A stretch of DNA of 7,674 nt, from contig CAIWSO010000347.1 in assembly GCA_903915315.1 (NCBI GenBank), positions 1 to 7,674 of the forward strand, written 5' to 3'. The notes beneath the pieces are model-generated. The model searched no databases and was not told the DNA's origin. It was given only the letters and a program-made list of their open reading frames with translations. Position numbers and translations under genes: made by a program. The DNA comes from an uncultured Spartobacteria bacterium. Lineage in GTDB: Bacteria; Verrucomicrobiota; Verrucomicrobiia; Chthoniobacterales; Terrimicrobiaceae. The number at the start of each line of letters is the position of its first letter. Within the stretch, counting starts at the first letter, position 1. Positions 1-5,964 of the stretch are shown piece after piece.

Positions 1-803
1 ATTCGGATCACCATTTTTTCCCTTACCCAGCGGTAGGAATGGAAGTTTCGGTAGAAGTCCGTGATTTGCTTCACTGCTTCATCCACATCGTAGGTGACAT
101 GGAAGAGATTGAAGTCGCTTTCGGAGATCAGGCCTTTGTGTAAAAGATCGTTCGTGACAAAGCGGCGCCAAGTTTCCCAATAGTGACCGTTCTGACGATC
201 GAGCATCACTACTGGCACGATCGGCATTTTGCCGGTCTGCATGAGCGTGAGAATTTCAAACCCTTCATCATGCGTCCCGAAGCCCCCTGGAAACAATGCA
301 AAGGCATTGGTCTCCTTTGCGAAATTCAATTTGCGCGTAAAAAAGTAATTAAAATTGATGAGTTTAGGATCACCATGAATGGTCGGATTCGCCGATTGTT
401 CAAATGGAAGGCGAATGTTAAGGCCGAAGCTTTTTTCCGCACCCGCGCCCTTTTGGGCCGCGCCCATGATTCCATCCCCCCCGCCGGTGATGACCATGTA
501 TCCGTGTTCCACGATCTTTTTGCCGAAATTTTCGGCCTGCTTGTATTCCTCCTGATCTTCACCAGTACGAGCGCTTCCGAAGACAGCGACTTTGCGCACG
601 CGGTTGTATTTCGCAAAGACACTCGCGGCGTGACGGAGTTCGCGGAGAGCGCGGTTCATCAACTTGAGTTCGCCAATGCTCGCGTGGTCGCGACCGAATC
701 CCAGCGAGGTATCAATCATTTCCTCGATCAATCTGGCCGCTTTCCCCTCGGCGACATCAGCGGTGAGGTCTCTTACGCGTGGATCAACGACTTTTTCTTT
801 CAT
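1..803 (-). CDS. LOG-family (TIGR00730-like) Rossmann-fold nucleotide phosphoribohydrolase-like protein, 3'-truncated by the window edge
   Basis: The 267 visible residues form the LOG or 'lysine decarboxylase-like' fold. Seen: a helical N-terminal extension (about 1-65), the first Rossmann strand VAVFGSAR (72-79), the glycine-rich loop TGGGDGIMGAA (106-116), an FFTRK segment (154-158) and the family signature PGGFGTHDE (172-180). In characterised LOG enzymes an Arg matching R157 and the Glu ending the signature (E180) are catalytic. These enzymes cleave the N-glycosidic bond of nucleoside 5'-monophosphates to give a free base and ribose 5-phosphate; LOG itself releases active cytokinins. The 'lysine decarboxylase' label on many homologues is historical. 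The ATG at 803 is the first usual start after an in-frame TGA and has GGAG ten bases upstream. The gene lies 82 bp after the GH26-like gene on the same strand, with no convincing terminator between, so it may be co-transcribed, though no functional link is evident. Substrate is unknown. The fold call is firm. Confidence 0.9.
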   Translation of the reverse strand, partial: MKEKVVDPRVRDLTADVAEGKAARLIEEMIDTSLGFGRDHASIGELKLMNRALRELRHAASVFAKYNRVRKVAVFGSARTGEDQEEYKQAENFGKKIVEHGYMVITGGGDGIMGAAQKGAGAEKSFGLNIRLPFEQSANPTIHGDPKLINFNYFFTRKLNFAKETNAFALFPGGFGTHDEGFEILTLMQTGKMPIVPVVMLDRQNGHYWETWRRFVTNDLLHKGLISESDFNLFHVTYDVDEAVKQITDFYRNFHSYRWVREKMVIR

Positions 804-806
804 AAA

Positions 807-819
807 TTGGAGTCTCCAA
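807..819 (-). promoter_or_regulatory. Ribosome binding site of the LOG-family gene, inside a short palindrome
   Basis: On the minus strand GGAG (814-817) lies ten bases before the ATG at 803, an acceptable Shine-Dalgarno spacing that supports this start. The site is embedded in the 13-base palindrome TTGGAGTCTCCAA. This could pair only with a loop too small for a stable hairpin, so a regulatory role for the palindrome is doubtful. Confidence 0.5.
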
Positions 820-885
820 AGACATTCATATCCTAATGATGTTTGAATTAGAAAAACATTCTCGAATCAATATCCCGATGCCGGT

Positions 886-1917
886 CTAGCGCTGATCGTT
901 TTCTTTTTTTGAGGGAATCCACAATGGGTGGCTGATTCCCTCACGAAAGGCCTTCAAAACGGAGGGTGAGGAATTGATTCGGATGTTACTGAAGGAACCA
1001 TCCTGATTTTGCCAACGTTCGTGCCAGTATACGGCTGCTTTGATGCGTGGGTATTCCGGGATCATGCTAAGTGCGTCTTTGATCCATTCCGCTTTGCTTC
1101 CTAACTTGGGAAAATCGCCGACGCCAAATTCGGCAATCATCACAGGTTTTACGGGGTCGATCGCCGTAAGTTCCTTATAGGGCCAGTCGAGAAGGGGTCT
1201 GAACTCGGCCCAGTCGTCACTTTTCCGGAACTGCTTCCCGTAAACACTCAGCCCCAGCCAATCTACATAATTCGGCCCAGGATAGTAGGCCGCCATCATA
1301 TTCCACATATCATTTTCTGCTGGAAACGCATTGACGTGGAAAACCCAGCGAATATTGCTGGCGCCACGAGCTCTGACCCTGTCGATGACGTAGCGCCAAG
1401 CCCTCTTGAAAACTTCATTGCCGCCTTTTTTTGCACCATAGAAGCAGCCGGACCAAGGGAACCAGTCGCCATTCATTTCGTTGCAGAAAGAAACAAGAAA
1501 GGGTTTCCCGAATTCTTTTGCGCCGTCACCCCAAGCGTCAATATAGGCATCCCATTTTCCAGATAGAATCTCTCTCAGCGAAAAACGATCGGGTCCTTTA
1601 TTTTGATCGTAGGGTTTGTCCCATGGGGACCAGAATATGAGCGGCGTAGCACCGTGGCGGTCGATGAGTGCGAGATTCTTTTTAGGGAATGTTTGTTCTC
1701 CCCAGTAACTCGACGAAGCGATGATCGCCGGGCGCTTGCCTGCGAGTTTCTCAAAATCCTCAATGCCCTCGAGGGTGACAGCGTCCTCCGTTTCGCCGAA
1801 GTCCATGTAGGCACCGAATAAAACCCCTTTTTGCTCCTTGGTGTTTCCCTCAATCGGAGAGGTCTTGCCTTGAGAGGGAAGGTAAAACAGAAGGAGGATT
1901 GCTAAGAGTTTTTTCAT
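886..1917 (-). CDS. Secreted clan GH-A glycoside hydrolase, GH26-like (mannanase/glucanase type)
   Basis: This gene gives 343 residues. The N-terminus (MKKLLAILLLFYLPSQG) is a short signal peptide or anchor, so the enzyme should act outside the cytoplasm. The rest is consistent with a single (beta/alpha)8 barrel. The acid/base candidate is Glu147 in FCNEMNGDWFPWSG (144-157), which matches the GH26 strand-4 signature including the aromatic WFPW. The nucleophile candidate is Glu263 in IAEFG (261-265). Both place it among retaining beta-glycosidases; GH26 members cut beta-1,4-mannan, beta-1,3/1,4-glucan or related chains. Unusually, the acid/base Glu follows Asn, as in most of clan GH-A, whereas classical GH26 has His there. 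The ATG overlaps the stop of the upstream synthase as ATGA, and no good Shine-Dalgarno is visible, so translational coupling is likely. An in-frame extension upstream (to about 2112) is discarded because it overlaps the synthase and would bury the signal peptide. No carbohydrate-binding module is present. Alternatives are GH5, GH53 or an unclassified GH-A family. Substrate is unknown. Confidence 0.85.
   Translation of the reverse strand: MKKLLAILLLFYLPSQGKTSPIEGNTKEQKGVLFGAYMDFGETEDAVTLEGIEDFEKLAGKRPAIIASSSYWGEQTFPKKNLALIDRHGATPLIFWSPWDKPYDQNKGPDRFSLREILSGKWDAYIDAWGDGAKEFGKPFLVSFCNEMNGDWFPWSGCFYGAKKGGNEVFKRAWRYVIDRVRARGASNIRWVFHVNAFPAENDMWNMMAAYYPGPNYVDWLGLSVYGKQFRKSDDWAEFRPLLDWPYKELTAIDPVKPVMIAEFGVGDFPKLGSKAEWIKDALSMIPEYPRIKAAVYWHERWQNQDGSFSNIRINSSPSVLKAFREGISHPLWIPSKKENDQR
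1914..1917 (-). other. ATGA stop/start overlap between synthase and GH26-like genes
   Basis: Read on the minus strand, the four bases ATGA contain the ATG of the GH26-like gene and the TGA that ends the synthase. This arrangement usually reflects re-initiation by the same ribosome, and so fixed relative amounts of the two proteins. It is the strongest sequence evidence that the two genes work together. Confidence 0.9.
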
Positions 1918-4900
1918 GGTATTGAGACGCTTGCGGATCGCTGAAGCTTGCCCCATCCGACCCAGGCACCGCGCATCGCATGGAGAAGGGATTTCCAGAC
2001 TACATATCCCAGCAAGGGACGGTATAAGAATCGTTGTGGGATAATGCGAAGGGCTTGTATTACGGGCAATCCTTCCATCTTCAGGGCCGCGGCAGCAACC
2101 ACCACATCGCATAGGATAAAGGCGAGGAAATAGGGCAGAATCGCGCCGACACGACCCATGAGCATTGATTCAATAAAAAGCACATCGATGGCAGGAGAAA
2201 AGGCGACTAGCACAATTTGGAAAAACAAGATTCCCGGGAGACTCAGAAATCCAAGCGCCTTGTAGCGCGGATTGAAAAGGATGTCGGCGTGTTTGAAAAC
2301 GCATTGGAGTGTTCCGTAGGCCCAGCGAAATCTTTGACTCGCAAGGGCGGAAAACGTTTCAGGAGCTTCCGTGTAGGCGATGGCTTTGGGCTGGTATTCC
2401 ACGCGGTATCCCGTTTTGTGAATGGCAAGGGTGAGGTCGGTGTCTTCCGCAAGGGTTTCGTATGAAAAACCACCAGCGGCTAGGATTGTCTTACGGCGTA
2501 TGGCGCTGATCGCTCCTGGAGCAACGGTGATGCAGTTCCATGTCGCATAGGCTCGGCGATCAAGGTTAAATCCGCAGATGTATTCCAAGTCTTGGCAACG
2601 TGCGAGGAATGTGGAGCGATTGCCCACGCGGGCATGACCGGAAACCGCGCCAATCCGATTGTTCTCAAATGTACCTGCTAAAATGGCGACCGCATGGCGG
2701 TCAAATTGCGTGTCCGCATCGGCAAAGATGAGGATTTCGTTTTTGGTTTCATCAACCCCGCGTTGGAGCGCGTAGGCTTTTCCTAAGTTTGGCTGCCGAA
2801 CCACTCGCAGTCTTGAGTCATTCAAAGACTCAACTGCTTCGACGGTTTGATCGGTGGAACCATCATCGATCACAACCACCTCGACAGGGCCCTCATATTC
2901 CGAAGCCAAAAGAGACTTGATGGTTTTGGCGATGACCTTTTGTTCGTTGTAGGCGGGAATAATGACTGAGACCGCTGGAAGGTAACCTTTGGAGCAGGGT
3001 GGGGGGGCTTTATGCCAACGGGCGAGGATGATCACAAGAATGGTCCGAGCCACCACTAATGCTGTGCTGCAAACGATAAACCAGTGAAGAAACGATTGAA
3101 AAACGCGAAGAATCTGAAAACCAATTCCGCTGCTGAAAAGATGGAATGTCGTCTTTTCATCTGTCATCGGGGGCATGATCTTATGCGGATCCAAGTCCAG
3201 TAATTGACTGAGGCTCACGACCTGGTCACCGCGTTCATGAAGGTAGTCGAGTATAGATGGAAGAGCCTCTAGTGTGGCGGAGCGATCGCCCCCACCATCG
3301 TGAAGAAGAATGATGTTTCCCTTGGGGCGTTCCCTTTTGATGCGCGACAAAAGTTCCTCTTTGTCGATGTCCTGCCAGTCACGGGGATCGATTTTTTCCA
3401 AGATAGTCATGTATCCGAGAGCTTGGGCGACGCCGATGGGAACGAGTTCCTCGAGTTTCGAGGGATGCGAGTCTGCGTTGTAGGGGGGCCTGAAAAGTGT
3501 GGTCGATACCCCAGTGAGGGATTCGATGAGCCGTTGGGTGGCATTGAGTTCAAGTCTAATGATAGAGGTGGGTGTCTCGGCGAGATTAGGGTGGGTGAAC
3601 GAGTGGTTGCCTATCTCATGGCCTTCCGCGACGATTCTTCTTATGAGATCGGGGTAGAGTTCCGCCTCTTGCCCCACGATAAAAAAGACGGCTTTGACGC
3701 CCCTTTCCTTGAGGATGTCGAGGATCCCGGGTGTCCAGTCGGGATCTGGGCCGTCATCGAAGGTGATCGTGACGCGATCCGGCGAAGTGGCACTTAATCT
3801 AAACAGGGTGGGGTAGGCCGGCGGTGCTAAATATTTACAGGAAATAGTACCATCCGGGGTATCTGAAAACTGTCGGCGTCCATCTGTTGTCGTTGGATCG
3901 AGACTGACAACTTCGCCGTAGCCGATCGAGGTGATCGCCTCCATGTTGGGGATGGTTTCCGTGAAGTCCGAAGCTGTGGTTGGGCCCTCTTTGGCAATGA
4001 CTTTCCAGATGGAGGGGTCTTCCCCTCCCATGTGGCTTAGCATCAATCCAGCGAAACCGAATTCGCGAGCGGAATTCCAGTGATTCGCAAAACTGGTGGC
4101 ATCCAGAAACCAAACCTCATGTTCCTTGTTGTCGTAAAAATAAGAAAAAGTGGCGTTCTTCTCGGGGTCGGTGAATCGTAAATCTTGGCACCCGGCATTC
4201 CCTGCGCGGCTCATGGCATCCGGAAAGGAAATCTCCTCGGCCTCCGTACTGCCGACCACCCAATCCATTCCATGGCAACCTAGGGAAGCGATCCACTGTT
4301 CGGGTTTGCTGCAATTATTGATCACTTGCAACCACCCATCCACCCAGTCGTTTGAAGCGATCGGGCCCGGTTTATCTGTCTCCCCATTTTGATCATGCAG
4401 CAAAGCAATGAACCTTCCGACGTGGGGAGCTAGCTTTTCAAAATCCCAATTCGAAAATGAAGCATCCATGGTGATGCACAACCATGTTTCGAGTCCTTCC
4501 GACTTGAGTTCAGTTGCTATTTCGGCAACGAAGGTCGACAACTCGTTGTCTGATCCCGCATCCACCTCCTCCCAGTCGATCACCACGCCGCTCGCTTTGA
4601 CTTTTTTAAGGCGATTCAAAAGATCGATGATGAAATCCTTTTTCTCTTCCGCTCCAGCTTGGGACAAATACTCGACTCCTCCGGGGATGCGGTTGCTGCC
4701 ATCGAGATTCGAGAGGACGGGCATCAACTTCATCGTCGCCATTTCCGAAATCCGATCCAAATTGGAGTCAGCATCCTCTTGGATTCCCTCTGCTGCATCC
4801 GTGAATGACAGGTATTCCGGGCAAAGATGTGTGAGCAGCTCTTTGTGTTTCTCGAGGGAACGGAAAGCCGCGTCATCCCAACCATAAAAGAAAGCCGATC

Positions 4901-5204
4901 GAATCTCGGGGGCGCCATGGGAGGGTTTTAAAACGGGGGCGGCTTGATTTTTATCCAGCATTCGCTGGAGGGCCCGATCTACTTGATGCTCTCGGGGAAG
5001 TTTGAGGCTCTGATCGTGACTGCGGATCTTTGACTTGATACCCTTGAATGAATCCGGTTGGTCGATAAACGGCGCAACAAAAAGGGAAAAAATGAACAAA
5101 CTCAGCCCGATTATGGTGAGAAAAATGCCGACTGTCGCAAGCAATTTGAACCTAGGCCAGCGACTGCCCCTCTCATCATGGAAGATAAATCCTTGTTTAC
5201 GCAC
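1914..5204 (-). CDS. Trimodular exopolysaccharide enzyme: GH18-like domain, NodB/CE4 polysaccharide deacetylase, processive GT2 glycosyltransferase
   Basis: This gene encodes 1096 residues. Order: cytoplasmic N-terminus, TM helix (about 20-46), GH18-like domain (about 100-400), NodB domain (about 475-670), TM segment (about 696-728), GT2 domain (about 743-970) and C-terminal membrane segments (about 982-1085). The NodB motifs are complete: TFDDGPD (481-487), HSFTH (534-538), RPPYN (572-576), DPRDW (606-610) and LLHD (633-636), so metal-dependent deacetylation is expected. The GT2 motifs are complete: DDGSTD (780-785), DAD (829-831), ED (920-921) and QRFRW (957-961, the QxxRW of processive synthases such as PgaC or cellulose synthase). 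The topology puts GT2 in the cytoplasm and the other two modules outside, so polymerisation, transport and deacetylation could occur in one chain. The GH18 catalytic motif is degenerate: SGVVIDWE (205-212) keeps Asp210 and Glu212 only. The start is GTG; a TGA three codons upstream excludes any earlier start, and the FHDERGSRW N-terminus fits the family. No clear Shine-Dalgarno was seen. The likely product is a chitosan- or PNAG-like polymer, but the sugar is unproven. Confidence 0.92.
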   Translation of the reverse strand: MRKQGFIFHDERGSRWPRFKLLATVGIFLTIIGLSLFIFSLFVAPFIDQPDSFKGIKSKIRSHDQSLKLPREHQVDRALQRMLDKNQAAPVLKPSHGAPEIRSAFFYGWDDAAFRSLEKHKELLTHLCPEYLSFTDAAEGIQEDADSNLDRISEMATMKLMPVLSNLDGSNRIPGGVEYLSQAGAEEKKDFIIDLLNRLKKVKASGVVIDWEEVDAGSDNELSTFVAEIATELKSEGLETWLCITMDASFSNWDFEKLAPHVGRFIALLHDQNGETDKPGPIASNDWVDGWLQVINNCSKPEQWIASLGCHGMDWVVGSTEAEEISFPDAMSRAGNAGCQDLRFTDPEKNATFSYFYDNKEHEVWFLDATSFANHWNSAREFGFAGLMLSHMGGEDPSIWKVIAKEGPTTASDFTETIPNMEAITSIGYGEVVSLDPTTTDGRRQFSDTPDGTISCKYLAPPAYPTLFRLSATSPDRVTITFDDGPDPDWTPGILDILKERGVKAVFFIVGQEAELYPDLIRRIVAEGHEIGNHSFTHPNLAETPTSIIRLELNATQRLIESLTGVSTTLFRPPYNADSHPSKLEELVPIGVAQALGYMTILEKIDPRDWQDIDKEELLSRIKRERPKGNIILLHDGGGDRSATLEALPSILDYLHERGDQVVSLSQLLDLDPHKIMPPMTDEKTTFHLFSSGIGFQILRVFQSFLHWFIVCSTALVVARTILVIILARWHKAPPPCSKGYLPAVSVIIPAYNEQKVIAKTIKSLLASEYEGPVEVVVIDDGSTDQTVEAVESLNDSRLRVVRQPNLGKAYALQRGVDETKNEILIFADADTQFDRHAVAILAGTFENNRIGAVSGHARVGNRSTFLARCQDLEYICGFNLDRRAYATWNCITVAPGAISAIRRKTILAAGGFSYETLAEDTDLTLAIHKTGYRVEYQPKAIAYTEAPETFSALASQRFRWAYGTLQCVFKHADILFNPRYKALGFLSLPGILFFQIVLVAFSPAIDVLFIESMLMGRVGAILPYFLAFILCDVVVAAAALKMEGLPVIQALRIIPQRFLYRPLLGYVVWKSLLHAMRGAWVGWGKLQRSASVSIP

Positions 5205-5437
5205 AACGAATCAGCGCGAGTGGGCGAATTCACAAGAAACGGGAAGCGAATCTGAATGGGCCTTGATGAGGGTTTTTAACATAAATTACCCAATCACCAC
5301 CTGTGACTGGTAACGAGTTAATGATGCACACGAAAGAAATGGCATTTCAACAGCAAAAATGAAACCTGAACGGGTGGGAATCTGTTTGACACCGGCATGC
5401 TGTTTCTTTGATAACGACGGCCACTTTGACTTGCCCG
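5205..5437. promoter_or_regulatory. Divergent intergenic region between the synthase and CxxC-protein genes
   Basis: This 233-bp stretch has no credible gene and must carry the promoters of both divergent units. A plausible rightward promoter is listed separately. No leftward promoter with good -35 and -10 boxes was found; TATGTT at about 5278-5283 on the minus strand lacks a matching -35. Short symmetry occurs at 5302-5330: TGTG, then TAACGAGTTA, then CACA, roughly mirrored. It might be an operator but is too short to name a regulator. Confidence 0.5.
5386..5415 (+). promoter_or_regulatory. Candidate sigma70-type promoter for the CxxC-protein gene
   Basis: TTGACA (5386-5391) is a perfect -35 box. 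It is followed after 18 bases by GATAAC (5410-5415), which matches four of six positions of the -10 consensus. The ATG at 5438 lies 22 bases beyond, giving a short leader. Because the -10 element overlaps the possible TTG start at 5408, this arrangement favours translation from 5438. Confidence 0.4.
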
Positions 5438-5827
5438 ATGTTACGTTCTTTTGGATTTGCGCTGTTATTTTGCGCGATGTTTGCCATCGCTGGCGGACAT
5501 CTTTTCGTCCTTCAGTCGGTTGCTTGGGCGAACATGATTCTTGTTTACTCTCAAAAGTCCGGACTTGTTGAAGGTGTCACGAAGACATTCAGCGGTTCCG
5601 CCCCGTGTAAGCTTTGCAAAGCTGTGGATGCGGGACAGGGAGATCAGTCCAAAATTCCCTCATCCATCAAAGCGGATAAAAAAATCGAGGGATTGGCATT
5701 GGATTGGTCTTTTGTCATCAGGATCCCGTTTCCTCGTCATTTCACTTATCCCCATCCCTCGGACGACCCCTCTTCGTCTTGTGCTCAGGAACCGCCGCAA
5801 CCGGTTCCTATTTTCATTCTCGGCTGA
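5438..5827 (+). CDS. Small membrane-anchored or secreted CxxC protein upstream of a TonB-dependent receptor, function unknown
   Basis: This gene encodes 129 residues. A hydrophobic segment (about 5-27) acts as signal peptide or single membrane anchor. After it comes a short region with SVAWANMILVYSQ (27-39) and FSGSAPCKLCKAVDAG (51-66), which holds a CxxC pair (Cys57, Cys60). The tail is proline-rich (PQPVPI, 120-125) with one further Cys115. I recall similar short proteins with the pattern 'hydrophobic helix, AW, YS, F-G-PC-LC' next to TonB-dependent receptors in Verrucomicrobiota, with no assigned function; this is memory, not a search. The CxxC could bind a metal ion or be redox-active in the periplasm. 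A relative of DUF2946-type small metal-associated proteins is another possibility. The ATG at 5438 was chosen over an in-frame TTG at 5408 because it starts just before the hydrophobic segment and leaves room for the promoter. No strong Shine-Dalgarno is visible. The receptor gene follows after 126 bp on the same strand. Confidence 0.72.
   Translation: MLRSFGFALLFCAMFAIAGGHLFVLQSVAWANMILVYSQKSGLVEGVTKTFSGSAPCKLCKAVDAGQGDQSKIPSSIKADKKIEGLALDWSFVIRIPFPRHFTYPHPSDDPSSSCAQEPPQPVPIFILG
5787..5815 (+). terminator. Hairpin with U-rich tail at the 3' end of the CxxC-protein gene
   Basis: AGGAACCG (5787-5794) and CGGTTCCT (5802-5809) form a perfect 8-bp stem with a 7-base loop. It is followed by ATTTTCATTCT, a moderately U-rich stretch. 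The hairpin lies inside the last codons of the gene, just before its stop. It could be a weak intrinsic terminator or an attenuator limiting read-through into the receptor. The tail is not a clean U run, so this is a candidate only. Confidence 0.4.
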
Positions 5828-5895
5828 TCTTCTCAAATCCTGATTCCAGGCTTCTTTGTCGTTATACGCGCTAGCAGTGGTTTCGGCTTTTCCTA

Positions 5896-5924
5896 TTGAC
5901 ATGTACCCGCGTGCGGTCTGTTAG
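5896..5924 (+). promoter_or_regulatory. Candidate promoter for the TonB-dependent receptor gene
   Basis: A perfect TTGACA -35 box (5896-5901) is followed after 17 bases by TGTTAG (5919-5924), which matches only three of six -10 positions. It lies 29 bases upstream of the receptor ATG and downstream of the candidate terminator, as expected for a separately controlled receptor gene. The poor -10 suggests a weak or activator-dependent promoter, or a chance match. Confidence 0.3.
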
Positions 5925-5942
5925 CCCTTTTTCTGTATTACC

Positions 5943-5964
5943 TATTATAACATATGTTTTATTA
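5943..5964. repeat. Imperfect AT-rich inverted repeat across the receptor start codon
   Basis: The 22-base element is centred on AACATATGTT (5949-5958, perfect palindrome) and extends outward to 11 paired positions with two mismatches. It covers the ATG at 5954. It could be an operator, as metal-dependent repressors often bind AT-rich dyads near receptor starts, but it does not match the classical Fur box well. AT-rich palindromes also arise by chance. Confidence 0.35.

Noticed and set aside
183..836. 217-codon open frame on the plus strand
   Set aside because: It lies wholly antisense to the LOG-family gene, whose motifs are unmistakable, and its translation shows no recognisable domain.
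839..859. ATGTTT/AAACAT inverted repeat between the GH26-like and LOG genes
   Set aside because: The 6-bp stem is AT-rich with a 9-base loop and has no U-run at the correct place for termination of the minus-strand transcript.
1918..2112. N-terminal extension of the GH26-like gene upstream of its signal peptide
   Set aside because: It would overlap the synthase by about 200 bases and place the signal peptide inside the protein; the ATGA overlap start is far more likely.
3300..3797. 165-codon open frame on the plus strand
   Set aside because: It is antisense to the CE4 deacetylase module with all its motifs; the translation is low in recognisable structure.
4408..4887. 159-codon open frame on the plus strand
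   Set aside because: It is antisense to the GH18-like module and shows no domain, signal peptide or start context of its own.
5302..5330. TGTG - TAACGAGTTA - CACA symmetry as a CRP- or LacI-type operator
   Set aside because: The arms are four bases long with unequal spacing, and it matches no known operator consensus; kept only as a note in the intergenic entry.
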